Part shown: positions 8,029 through 15,998 of the stretch, piece after piece
Layout: every line of letters begins with the position of its first letter
Numbering within the stretch: the stretch's first letter is position 1
Source of the DNA: CAZVLE01 sp964627855
GTDB lineage: Bacteria > Bacillota > Dethiobacteria > DTU022
Assembly (NCBI GenBank): GCA_964627855.1
Contig: CAZVLE010000052.1
Coordinates: 1-32,649 of the forward strand
Length of the DNA stretch: 32,649 nt
Reading direction: 5' to 3'
The notes under the pieces: model-generated
What the model was told of the DNA's origin: nothing
The model's database searches: none
Seen by the model: only the letters and a program-made list of their open reading frames with translations
Made by a program: the position numbers and the translations under genes

Positions 8029-10023
8029 TTACATACCGAAAACAGTGAGACCAAAACGGATAAAAAATACAACAATCAAGATTAAGCTGAATGAAACCAG
8101 GAGTAAAGCCATGTCGAAGTCGATATTGCTGATATTGATTGACCTGAATATGGCTTTCTTGCCGGGGCGGTAATCTACACTTTGCAGCAAAGAAAAAACC
8201 TTTTTATAGAAATTATGTGACACTACTCCTGAAATATTTTGAAGCATGACGAATGGATAGGTTAAAATTGCCCAGAAGCTGATAGCCAAACTGCCGACAA
8301 CCCTGCCCAGATATTCAGCGCCCAGCCATTCCGGTATTCTTAGTTGATAAATATTAGTACGCTGGGCCAGGTAAAAGAACCCTATGCCAAGTAACAGAGC
8401 CAGAGCTACGGCGCCGAGATCTTCTAAGTGCCAGAAACTGATGTTCAGCAGGTAGCTAACTGAATAGGCATCAAGAGTAAAAGAAGTTAAGCTTGGGCCG
8501 ACAAGATTTTTCAAAACCAGGTTTGGTGATAAGCCGATCAAGAGCATGCAGATTGCCAGTATTCCCATACCAATTTTCATCATCAGGGGCTCTTGTTTTA
8601 CTTCAGCCAAATCTTCAGGAGCGGGGCGCCAGAAAGCAAAGAAGAGAAACTTGAGAAAATAGCAGACAGTACCGGCGCTGGCCAGGGTGAATAGCTTTTC
8701 AGCGATGAAGAGCGAATAGAGATGATGGTGTTCATAAGCTTCTACGATAGCGTGGTGCAGTAGGGTTTTACTGGCATAACCGTTAAAGAGGGGAATGCCA
8801 ACGATGCCCAGGGAAGCGATAAGGACGACAATAGTGGTAAAAGGCATCCTGGTTCGCAATCCGCCTAGTTTGCTCATATTCAGCTCACCGGTAAGGTAGA
8901 CAATAGCACCAGCGGCAAGGAATAGGGTCGATTTGAAAAAGGCGTGGTTGAGAATGTGGTAAGCGGATCCGGCCAGACCCATTGCACCCTCATAACCGAG
9001 ATAGGCAGCAGCGCCGATACCCATGATAATATAGCCTATCTGGCTGATGCTGCTGCAGGCCAGCATTTTCTTAATATTGTCCTGCAGTAAGGCCATACAG
9101 ACTCCAAAGAGCATGGTGGCAATGCCAAACCAGATGAGAATAAAGCCGGTATTGGCCAGTTGTTCCCAGAGGCTTGAGACAGCCGCACTCATGTTCCCGC
9201 CGGCAATAATGTTGGTGTCAGGGGAATAAAATCCGATTACCCGCAGAATACCATAAGCCCCCGTTTTAATCATGATCCCGGAAAGCAGGGCGCTGGCCGG
9301 GGCCGGGGCAACCGGGTGGGCCTGGGGTAGCCAGATATGTAGGGGCACCATACCGGCTTTGATGCCAAAGCCTAAGATCATTAAAAAAATAGCAATAATA
9401 GACGGAGTACTGATCCCTTCCAGGAAAGCGACCTGAGGATTAAGGTCTAGAGAACCGACATCAAAGTAGATTAAGCCTATACCGGTTAGTAAAGCCATCC
9501 CTCCAAAAATGCCAAGAAAAAGGAAGAGGCTACCCGCGCTCATAGCTTCTCTGGTTTGGGTATGGATAACCAGCACATAAGAGGCCAATGACATGATCTC
9601 AAAAAAGATTAAAAGTGATAAAAAATCACCGGCCAGGGGAACTCCCACTGTACCGCTCAAGGTGAGCATGAAGAAAGCAAAAAAGCGGCCCCGGTTATTT
9701 TCATGATTCATATAGTCGATTGCAAAAATCGTGGCGATAAGCCAGATAAAGGTAACCAGGATAGAAAGTAAAAAGCTTAAACCATCTACCCTGAAAGTCA
9801 GTTCCATGGGAGTGATGATCATTGGAATATTTAAAACCGGAGTTTGCCCTGCGGCAACTATTGGATAAAGGAAGGCAACCGCGGTGAGAGCACCGGCTGA
9901 ACCGATCAATGACCAGGCATTTCTCCACCATTTGTTATTTTGGGCGCATATTATCATTACAAACGCCAGCAGTGGTATAGCGACAGCGATTAGCGGTAAG
10001 TAAGTAACTGAATGATGAGGCAT
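8029..10023 (-). CDS. Long NuoL/MrpA-like antiporter subunit (A1)
   Basis: This 664-residue polytopic membrane protein belongs to the proton-conducting membrane transporter family of NuoL, MrpA and HyfB. The transport residues are all present: Glu142 in FFEIMS (helix 5), Lys222 in FGIKAG (helix 7), Lys253 in IMIKTG (helix 8) and Lys419 in NGYASK (helix 12), followed by TLLHHAIVEAYEHHH. After the 14-helix core comes an extra C-terminal part ending in SINISNIDFD and a last membrane helix, a feature shared with the two long plus-strand paralogues. It starts 3 bases after the previous gene's stop codon, with GGGAGG 9 bases upstream, and is the last gene of the mrp-like operon. It could stand in for the MrpA N-terminal domain; NuoL of a complex I is unlikely without other nuo genes. 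Confidence 0.85.
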   Translation of the reverse strand: MPHHSVTYLPLIAVAIPLLAFVMIICAQNNKWWRNAWSLIGSAGALTAVAFLYPIVAAGQTPVLNIPMIITPMELTFRVDGLSFLLSILVTFIWLIATIFAIDYMNHENNRGRFFAFFMLTLSGTVGVPLAGDFLSLLIFFEIMSLASYVLVIHTQTREAMSAGSLFLFLGIFGGMALLTGIGLIYFDVGSLDLNPQVAFLEGISTPSIIAIFLMILGFGIKAGMVPLHIWLPQAHPVAPAPASALLSGIMIKTGAYGILRVIGFYSPDTNIIAGGNMSAAVSSLWEQLANTGFILIWFGIATMLFGVCMALLQDNIKKMLACSSISQIGYIIMGIGAAAYLGYEGAMGLAGSAYHILNHAFFKSTLFLAAGAIVYLTGELNMSKLGGLRTRMPFTTIVVLIASLGIVGIPLFNGYASKTLLHHAIVEAYEHHHLYSLFIAEKLFTLASAGTVCYFLKFLFFAFWRPAPEDLAEVKQEPLMMKIGMGILAICMLLIGLSPNLVLKNLVGPSLTSFTLDAYSVSYLLNISFWHLEDLGAVALALLLGIGFFYLAQRTNIYQLRIPEWLGAEYLGRVVGSLAISFWAILTYPFVMLQNISGVVSHNFYKKVFSLLQSVDYRPGKKAIFRSINISNIDFDMALLLVSFSLILIVVFFIRFGLTVFGM

Positions 10024-10025
10024 TA

Positions 10026-11507
10026 CTATTTACCTCCCACAAAGAAAAGGTATTCGGCGATATTGACCAGGTAGGGAACTGTTAACTGCAAGCCTGCCCC
10101 GACAATCAGGCAGCCGGCGACGAGGATGAGAATGGGGAGAAGCATAGAAAGAGGAGCTTCCGGGCCTTTGGTTGCTTTAAACTCTCCTTCTTTGAAAAAG
10201 GCAGTGATTATGATCGGCAAGAAATACGCGGCGTTTAACAGTGCACTGCCGATTAGGACTGCGACAAAAATCGGTGCACCACTTTCAAGGCTGCCCTGAA
10301 TCAGGTACCACTTTGAAATAAACCCGTTAACAGGAGGAATGCCAATCATACCTATAGCAGCAATAGTGAAAGCAATCATGGTTAAAGGCATCTGTTTGCC
10401 AAGCCCATTGAGTTCGCTGATTTTCTTCTTCCCGGTAACTGTTATTATGGCACCGGCACAGAAAAAGAGGGTGATTTTTAAGAGGGCATGGTTAATGATA
10501 TGTAGCAAACCACCGGCAAGGCCGATGCTGTTCAATAAACCTGCTCCCAGGGTAATGTAACCAAGCTGACTGATTGTTGAATAGGCAAGGCGTCTTTTTA
10601 GAACATCCTGCTGCATGGCAATTATTGAGGCGACGAGAATTGTAACCGAGACGAGAGCAGCAACAAAATAACCCATTTGCAAGCCGATTAAAGCAGTGAT
10701 GCCGAATATTGAATACATGGACCGCAGGATGCCAAAGACACCGGATTTAACTACAGCAACAGCATGAAGAAGAGCGCTTACAGGCGTCGGTGCAGCCATC
10801 GCTGCAGGCAGCCAGGCATGCAGGGGCATGATTGCTGCTTTAACACCAAAACCTAGTATGAAACAGATAAAAGTAAGTTGCCAGAGACGAAGCGATCCTA
10901 TTGAAAGGTCAACTATACCACCACGGGTGAATTCGAGCGTGCCCAGATTGCCGTAGGTGATGATTAGACCGGTTAAAATAAGTCCAGCGCCTAGAAAACT
11001 GTAAATGATATACTTAATCCCTGCTTTTTTAGCTTCATCATTACCCTCATGGATAACCAGGGGATAAGTAAAAATTGTTAAGAACTCGTAAAAAAGGTAT
11101 AAGGTAAGCAGGTTGGCGGAAAGGGCTATACCCATAGTCATGCCCAGCGAAAGCAGGTAGAAGATGAAGTAGCGCCTGCGGTTATGCTCATGAGCCATGT
11201 AACCGGTTGAATATATTACGGAGAATGCCCATAATATTGCAGCAGTACCGCCAAAGAGGGCAGCGAGCGGATCAACCCGTAATTTTAGTTCCAGCCCGGG
11301 TGCTATTTTATGTAACACAAGCTCCCAACTGCCACTTTGTACATAAAAATAAAGAAGCAGAATCATTGCTGCTGCGCTTATAATACTGACAGATATGGCC
11401 AAAAAATTGCGAGTACTGTCATTTCCTTCAGAGGGTATAGCAGTAATTAAGGCTCCGGTAATGGGAAAGATGATTAAAAATAAAGGTAGATATATTAGAT
11501 AATCCAT
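10026..11507 (-). CDS. MrpD/NuoM-like antiporter subunit (D2)
   Basis: This 493-residue protein of the NuoM/NuoN/MrpD family has about 14 membrane helices. It keeps Glu141 (YEFLTIF, helix 5), Lys223 (FGVKAAIMPLHAWLP, helix 7), Lys254 (AVVKSG, helix 8) and Lys399 (FISKW, helix 12). It closely resembles the plus-strand gene at 18190: both have SALLHAVA.VK, INHA.LKITLFFCAG and AFFKEGEFK. The pair D2-A1 here therefore seems related to the A2-D3 pair there. The ribosome binding site is weak (GAGAGG about 11 bases upstream). The 38-base gap from the MbhE-like gene keeps it in the same operon. Confidence 0.85.
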   Translation of the reverse strand: MDYLIYLPLFLIIFPITGALITAIPSEGNDSTRNFLAISVSIISAAAMILLLYFYVQSGSWELVLHKIAPGLELKLRVDPLAALFGGTAAILWAFSVIYSTGYMAHEHNRRRYFIFYLLSLGMTMGIALSANLLTLYLFYEFLTIFTYPLVIHEGNDEAKKAGIKYIIYSFLGAGLILTGLIITYGNLGTLEFTRGGIVDLSIGSLRLWQLTFICFILGFGVKAAIMPLHAWLPAAMAAPTPVSALLHAVAVVKSGVFGILRSMYSIFGITALIGLQMGYFVAALVSVTILVASIIAMQQDVLKRRLAYSTISQLGYITLGAGLLNSIGLAGGLLHIINHALLKITLFFCAGAIITVTGKKKISELNGLGKQMPLTMIAFTIAAIGMIGIPPVNGFISKWYLIQGSLESGAPIFVAVLIGSALLNAAYFLPIIITAFFKEGEFKATKGPEAPLSMLLPILILVAGCLIVGAGLQLTVPYLVNIAEYLFFVGGK

Positions 11508-11545
11508 TTCTCGATCGCCCTCTCCCGGTTCTTAATGAGCAAAAC

Positions 11546-11893
11546 TTACATGTAGTAATCTTCCATTTCTTCAGCTTCTTCCTGGGCGATTTCCTTTTTG
11601 CCCGTTCCGGTAACCCAAACCAGCATGATTGACACCACTGTAACAAAAAGTACAGTTGATTCAAGTAGAGTATCATAACCGCGATAATCGAGTAGAACGT
11701 TGGCTACTACATTTAAGCCACCGCTTTCTTCAGCGCTCTTGGTGACATAGCGGACCCATATTTCGTTATTAGTAGGATTGTCGATATGACCGTAAGGTGG
11801 CATTTCTGTAACGGCGAGCATGAGCATCAGCGTAATTAAGGTGACCAGGAAAAGTGAAATAGCGAAAGTAATAACTCTAAAGGTTTTTCTCAT
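11546..11893 (-). CDS. MbhE-like subunit (MrpA C-terminal domain piece)
   Basis: This 115-residue protein has two hydrophobic helices around an extracytoplasmic loop. The segment GGLNVVANVLLDYRGYDTLLESTVLF is typical of MbhE and of the matching C-terminal region of MrpA. In bacterial Mrp systems this domain is normally fused to MrpA, whereas in archaeal MBH and Mnh-type clusters it is a separate gene, as here. The start overlaps the upstream stop by four bases (ATGA), and GGGAGG lies 8 bases before it. The acidic C-terminal tail (EEAEEMEDYYM) is unusual and of unknown role. Confidence 0.82.
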   Translation of the reverse strand: MRKTFRVITFAISLFLVTLITLMLMLAVTEMPPYGHIDNPTNNEIWVRYVTKSAEESGGLNVVANVLLDYRGYDTLLESTVLFVTVVSIMLVWVTGTGKKEIAQEEAEEMEDYYM

Positions 11894-12129
11894 TGCGGTC
11901 GCCTCCCAACCTTGGTAACCACTGTTACAAGTAAAACAGTCATGCCGATTCCAACAGCAGCCTCGGTAATTGCCAGGTCAGGCGAGTTGAGCTGTTGCCA
12001 GATAAGGGCCATAACCATACTGTAGGCGCCAAATATGATCACGATATAAAGTAGATCGTTAAAAACAAAGATTGAAACAGCAGTTACTAAGAGGACAATG
12101 AGCATCAGAAACATGAAAACGTCAATCAT
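11890..12129 (-). CDS. MbhD-like subunit (DUF4040; MrpA C-terminal domain piece)
   Basis: This 79-residue protein has three membrane helices. The motif NSPDLAITEAAVGIG carries the conserved acidic residue of the MbhD/DUF4040 domain, which lies in the ion path of Mrp and MBH structures. It overlaps both neighbours through ATGA junctions, so expression is probably translationally coupled. It is fused to MrpA in most bacteria but separate here. Confidence 0.85.
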   Translation of the reverse strand: MIDVFMFLMLIVLLVTAVSIFVFNDLLYIVIIFGAYSMVMALIWQQLNSPDLAITEAAVGIGMTVLLVTVVTKVGRRPQ

Positions 12130-12515
12130 TGGCTGCCATTCTCCCCTTTCGTAAGTTCTGCGAGCTTGGATTTTCGTCTTCTCCGCTGTGTGGCGACATA
12201 ATCGTTAATAACGAAGCTGCCTTCTGCCATCGGTGTTCCTCGGTTATAAGCAGTTTTTGCGATCAGGTGGGTAATAACCGGGTTAATAGTAGCGATCATA
12301 ACCATAATTAGAAAAAGCTTAGTTATATTTGTTATGTCGCTGATTAAAATCATCAGCCCGACTAAAACCATACCGGTTCCAAGCGTATCGCACTTGCCCA
12401 TGGCATGCATACGTGTGTAGACATCGGGGAGCCTAAGCAAACCGACAACACCGACAATCAGAAAGAAAAAGCCTCCCAGCAGGAAGAATGCCGCAATATA
12501 GTGCAGGATCATCAT
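12126..12515 (-). CDS. mrpG: Na+/H+ antiporter subunit MrpG (MbhC-like)
   Basis: This protein of about 129 residues has three helices and the MrpG signature GLLRLPDVYTRMHAMGKCDTLGTG. It is a small structural subunit of Mrp and MBH complexes. I place the start at ATG 12515 because AGGAG (12521-12525 on the minus strand) lies 5 bases before it; the GTG at 12521 overlaps that site. The basic tail (QRRRRKSKLAEL) is expected on the cytoplasmic side. Confidence 0.88.
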   Translation of the reverse strand: MMILHYIAAFFLLGGFFFLIVGVVGLLRLPDVYTRMHAMGKCDTLGTGMVLVGLMILISDITNITKLFLIMVMIATINPVITHLIAKTAYNRGTPMAEGSFVINDYVATQRRRRKSKLAELTKGENGSQ

Positions 12516-12523
12516 AACCACTC

Positions 12524-12790
12524 CTATATAATGTGACCTTCACGCAGTAATTTTAAAATACAGAGTGTAGCAATGAAAGTGCCGAGAACAAAAACAAAAG
12601 CTACGTCGATATAATAAAAACTGTTGTCAAGGAAGGCGAAAATCAAAATAATAATTACTACGTTGGTAGTGATTACATTCATTGCTACCAGCCGATCAAG
12701 AACGGTTGGGCCGCTGTAAGCCCTGACAATAGCCATGAGAGAGAAAATGATTTGTCCGATAACAACTGTATAAAGAACGGTGTTAATCAT
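12524..12790 (-). CDS. mrpF: Na+/H+ antiporter subunit MrpF (MbhB-like)
   Basis: This 88-residue, three-helix protein contains the MrpF pattern YSGPTVLDRLVAMNVITTN and an acidic residue within the second helix (FLDNSFYYIDVAFVF). It overlaps the end of mrpE by 8 bases, which points to coupled translation. The order E-F-G is the conserved one. Confidence 0.88.
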   Translation of the reverse strand: MINTVLYTVVIGQIIFSLMAIVRAYSGPTVLDRLVAMNVITTNVVIIILIFAFLDNSFYYIDVAFVFVLGTFIATLCILKLLREGHII

Positions 12791-13298
12791 TTTTATAAAC
12801 TGCCTCCATTTCCATCAACCTGCGATTAAGAGCCCAATCTTCAACACCATGAGCAACATCTTCGGTAAGAGCGTGAATAATTAAGAGGTTGTCTTCCAGC
12901 TCTACTGTTATAGTACCAGGAGTGAGAGTGATGGAGTTTACATATAAAACCCGTAAAAGAGTTCTTTCAAGATCGCAGCGCATAATCACTATACCCGGTG
13001 AAATGGGCAGTTTGGGGTTTAAAACAATCATCGCCACATTAATGTTGGCTATGACTATTTCAATGACAAGTTTGATAAAATAAACAGCAAGCATATAGGC
13101 CTGAATAATCAAGAAGTAGGTTTTACCTTCTGTAGATATGTTTAAGTTGCTCCAAAAGACAGTTAGGATCAGGCAGAAGATTGCACCTGTTACTAAATGT
13201 TGCCAGTCGGCGCTGGCTGACATAAGCAACCAAAAAACCATCAGAATAGAGAAGATAAAGATTGATCCAATCAGGTCTCCCTTGACTCTCTCAAGCAT
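12783..13298 (-). CDS. mrpE: Na+/H+ antiporter subunit MrpE (MbhA-like)
   Basis: This is an MnhE-family protein of about 171 residues. Two N-terminal membrane helices are followed by another hydrophobic part and a soluble domain with PGTITVELEDNLLIIHAL, the family signature. The start is set at ATG 13298, 8 bases after AGGAGG; GTG 13307 lies inside the binding site. It follows mrpD by 12 bases. Confidence 0.88.
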   Translation of the reverse strand: MLERVKGDLIGSIFIFSILMVFWLLMSASADWQHLVTGAIFCLILTVFWSNLNISTEGKTYFLIIQAYMLAVYFIKLVIEIVIANINVAMIVLNPKLPISPGIVIMRCDLERTLLRVLYVNSITLTPGTITVELEDNLLIIHALTEDVAHGVEDWALNRRLMEMEAVYKND

Positions 13299-13310
13299 GG
13301 CAGTCACCTC

Positions 13311-14858
13311 CTAATGGTGAATTATTAATAATCGCATAATCGTTTGGTTGATAAAATCAAGGACCGCACCAGGAAATATTCCCAGCCCAATAATACCGAG
13401 GGCCAGGATGATAATCGGTACGAGCATACTTAAGGGTACCTGATCTAATTTGAATTGTTTCGAATCTTGTTTTTGATCGTCATGGCCTTGCTCATTGTGT
13501 CCGTGGCCATGTTCAGTGCTATCCTGAGAAAAATAAGCCTGTCCGATAATCGGGAAATAATAGCTGGCATTTAAAAGTCCGCTGAGCACAATTACCAGGA
13601 TCAGGGCCGGCATATTAGCTTCAAGGCTGCCCAGGGCCAGGCCATATTTGCTGATAAAGCCCCCGAAGAGAGGAATCCCGACCATTGAGAAGGAGGCGAC
13701 AGTAAATGCCCCCATGGTAATAGGCATTTTGTAACCCATTCCGGAAAACTGGTTGACTTTTTTGAACCCGGTCTGGTAATAAATTGACCCCGCACAGAGA
13801 AAGAGGCAGGTTTTCATAAAAGCATGAACAAGGATATGCAGCATTCCTGCAGCAATGCCCCAGGGGGTTCCCAGTCCGATTCCCAGGTAGATATAGCCTA
13901 CCTGGGCTACAGTTGAATAAGCCAACCGTCTTTTTAGTTCAATTTGAACGAAGGCAAATAAAGAACCGGCGATCATAGCCACTGTTGACAGTATTATGAT
14001 CAGGTGGCGAATATAAGTTTCATTAAAAACTTCTAAGCCAAAGGCAATCATAAGGATTTTCAAAAAGGCAATGATGTAAACTTTAACCACAAGGGCTGAT
14101 AAAATGGCGCTGGAAGGAGAAGGTGCAGAGGAGTGGGCGTCAGGCAACCACAAGTGCAGCGGAAACAGGGCTGATTTGACTCCAAACCCAACTATAAAGA
14201 AGCTAAGCGCTGTCCAGATTAAGAAAGGATATGAATCTTTTACCAGTACTATTTCTTCAGCTATAAAAGTCAGGTTGAGATGACCGGTAATCATGTATAA
14301 AAAACCGATTCCAAAAAGGATAAAACCAGAACCCAGGGTAGCCAGGAGAATATACTTCAATGCAGCTTCTGTTGCCTGCCGGGTGCCCTTGGCAGCAACA
14401 AGGGCGCAAGCGCTGATGCCCGTAACTTCGATAAACACATAGAAGTTAAAAATATCATTGCTGATAACCAGGCCCATCATTCCAGCCAGGCAAAGCAATA
14501 ATGCCGTGTAATACCAGCCGATTGCTTTCGACTCAAGTTCGTGTTTGGCCGCAGAGAAACTATAGATCAAAATCAGTAAATAAACCCCTGAAAGCAGCAT
14601 AATCATCAAGCTTGACAAAGACTCAACAACAATCTCTATTCCCCATGGCGGCGGCCATCCAGCTACCTCATAACGGATTATTTCGCCCCCAGAGACATAA
14701 ACGGCTATAATTATAGTAGCTATAAAAACTGCACCTGTAACCATGGTGGCGAGAGGAGCACATAGCGCTCTTTTCCACCTGGCTAGAATAGGCATGCAGA
14801 ATGATGCAATCAGAATACCAATGATGCATAGAAATGGTAGCTTTGTAACTAACTCCAT
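13311..14858 (-). CDS. mrpD: Na+/H+ antiporter subunit MrpD (MbhH-like, D1)
   Basis: This 515-residue protein has about 14 membrane helices and the NuoM/N-type core: Glu144 (FIEVTG), Lys228 (FGVKSALFPLHLWLPDAHSSAPSPSS), Lys259 (VVKVY) and Lys404 (FISKYGLALG). It sits between mrpC and mrpE, the normal Mrp position, so this is the genuine MrpD rather than an accessory copy. An insert between the penultimate and last helices is rich in histidine (EHGHGHNEQGHDDQ, about 449-462). The plus-strand gene at 21281 has a similar His-rich insert at the same place. Confidence 0.9.
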   Translation of the reverse strand: MELVTKLPFLCIIGILIASFCMPILARWKRALCAPLATMVTGAVFIATIIIAVYVSGGEIIRYEVAGWPPPWGIEIVVESLSSLMIMLLSGVYLLILIYSFSAAKHELESKAIGWYYTALLLCLAGMMGLVISNDIFNFYVFIEVTGISACALVAAKGTRQATEAALKYILLATLGSGFILFGIGFLYMITGHLNLTFIAEEIVLVKDSYPFLIWTALSFFIVGFGVKSALFPLHLWLPDAHSSAPSPSSAILSALVVKVYIIAFLKILMIAFGLEVFNETYIRHLIIILSTVAMIAGSLFAFVQIELKRRLAYSTVAQVGYIYLGIGLGTPWGIAAGMLHILVHAFMKTCLFLCAGSIYYQTGFKKVNQFSGMGYKMPITMGAFTVASFSMVGIPLFGGFISKYGLALGSLEANMPALILVIVLSGLLNASYYFPIIGQAYFSQDSTEHGHGHNEQGHDDQKQDSKQFKLDQVPLSMLVPIIILALGIIGLGIFPGAVLDFINQTIMRLLIIHH

Positions 14859-14872
14859 CTAGAGGTTCACCT

Positions 14873-15232
14873 CTACTTCATTTTCATAAAATTCGGAGCG
14901 CTAATCGTTCCGTAGAAAATATATAGTTTAACAATTAAGGCCAGGGTGAAAGCTGTTACACTAAAGCTGACCACGATTCCTGTTAGCATTAGAACGGACG
15001 GCAGTGGGTTTACATACAGTATGTCAGGGTTTGCGGGATCAATAATCGGTGGAACCCCACCTACAATATCGCCGATAATGATAAAGAACAGAAAGATGGA
15101 ACTCTGCATGACATTTAATCCAATAACTTTCTTAATCAGGTTATGCTGGGTAATAACAATCAGAGTTCCAGTGGAAAAAAGTACAACGGATATCAGGTAG
15201 GGAAAGTTGATCAGGAGCATATCAAAGTTCAT
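14873..15232 (-). CDS. mrpC: Na+/H+ antiporter subunit MrpC (NuoK-like)
   Basis: This 119-residue, three-helix NuoK/MrpC-type protein has GLNVMQSSIFLFFI in helix 2 and PLPSVLMLTGIVVSFSVTAFTLAL in helix 3, the usual family patterns. ATG is 8 bases after GGAGG, which overlaps the end of mrpB. The extended loop GGVPPIIDPANPDILYVNPLPS is typical of MrpC rather than NuoK. Confidence 0.9.
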   Translation of the reverse strand: MNFDMLLINFPYLISVVLFSTGTLIVITQHNLIKKVIGLNVMQSSIFLFFIIIGDIVGGVPPIIDPANPDILYVNPLPSVLMLTGIVVSFSVTAFTLALIVKLYIFYGTISAPNFMKMK

Positions 15233-15235
15233 GAT

Positions 15236-15631
15236 TTAGGCCTCCTCACTGATCATGTAATATATCGCCAGGATAGTGCTGGCTACCAGAACTCCGATGC
15301 CGAAATTGGCAACAGATATAATTCCAACGCTGAAAAGAGTTCCAGTTGCTCCAACAGGCCCATGCTCATGCGGTATCAGAAATTTGGAAACCTCGAGGAT
15401 ACCCCCGATTCCAACAAAAATAATTGATACATCAAGGATCATCTGCCGAAAGCTAACATTCCAAAGTTGACCAAAAATGAGAATATATAGAAGCAGGCCT
15501 AATCCGATGATCATGCCCCCCGAAAAACCTCCCCCGGGTGAAAGGTGCCCATGCATGATCACATAAAGTCCATAAAGAAGAACAAAAAGGAGCATGTAGC
15601 GAAACACAACCCTTGTAACATAGTCGTGCAT
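15236..15631 (-). CDS. mrpB: Na+/H+ antiporter subunit MrpB (MbhF-like)
   Basis: This 131-residue membrane protein has four helices and the MnhB signature HGHLSPGGGFSGGMIIG. It is the first gene of the minus-strand antiporter operon. GGGAGG precedes ATG by 11 bases. No MrpA lies upstream as it would in a standard bacterial mrpABCDEFG operon; the MrpA-equivalent parts are at the far end. Confidence 0.9.
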   Translation of the reverse strand: MHDYVTRVVFRYMLLFVLLYGLYVIMHGHLSPGGGFSGGMIIGLGLLLYILIFGQLWNVSFRQMILDVSIIFVGIGGILEVSKFLIPHEHGPVGATGTLFSVGIISVANFGIGVLVASTILAIYYMISEEA

Positions 15632-15998
15632 CTTTTCTTCAGCCTCCCTTCAGGATGAAAAAGATAATTGAAATGACAATATCTTTAAAACGATTTAGAA
15701 AGTTTAACAAGTTCTAATATTCACAATATGGCACAAAAAAAATGTTCTTTTAACCCGTTTTACCAGCGCCCCAAAAAGGCTGAAGAGTAAAAAAAACAAA
15801 AAAAACCCCTTGCTACCATCCCTATTTTTCATCATTTTTGTTCAGATGTCAAGTTGTTTTTAAATTAATAGTTAATATAGTTAATATGGTTTTAATGCAT
15901 GAAAAATATTTTTGTAAGCAGGAAATCGACATAGTAAAGCGAATAGAGACTTTTGGTTGTCTTAGATAAATCGTTTTAACAGTTAGAGGGGTTAATAC
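15632..15998. other. Divergent control region between the two antiporter operons
   Basis: This 367-base AT-rich gap must hold promoters for both strands. On the plus strand the best guess is TTGTTT (15854-15859), 16 bases, TATAGT (15876-15881). Nearby, AGTTAATAT occurs twice in tandem (15870-15887). On the minus strand I find no convincing promoter, only a weak TTGTTA-17-TAAAGA near 15690. The inverted repeat ATATTCACAATAT at about 15717-15729 contains one half of a Rex-like site but not a full one. A homopurine stretch of A-rich tracts lies near 15788-15808. Confidence 0.5.
15854..15881 (+). promoter_or_regulatory. Weak candidate promoter for the five-gene antiporter operon
   Basis: TTGTTT and TATAGT are separated by 16 bases in a very AT-rich stretch, about 118 bases before the first start codon. 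The -35 match is poor, so this is only the most likely site by eye. Confidence 0.3.

Noticed and set aside
15710..15730. Rex operator in the divergent antiporter control region
   Set aside because: Only one half-site (TTGTGAA on the minus strand) is good; the second half does not match.
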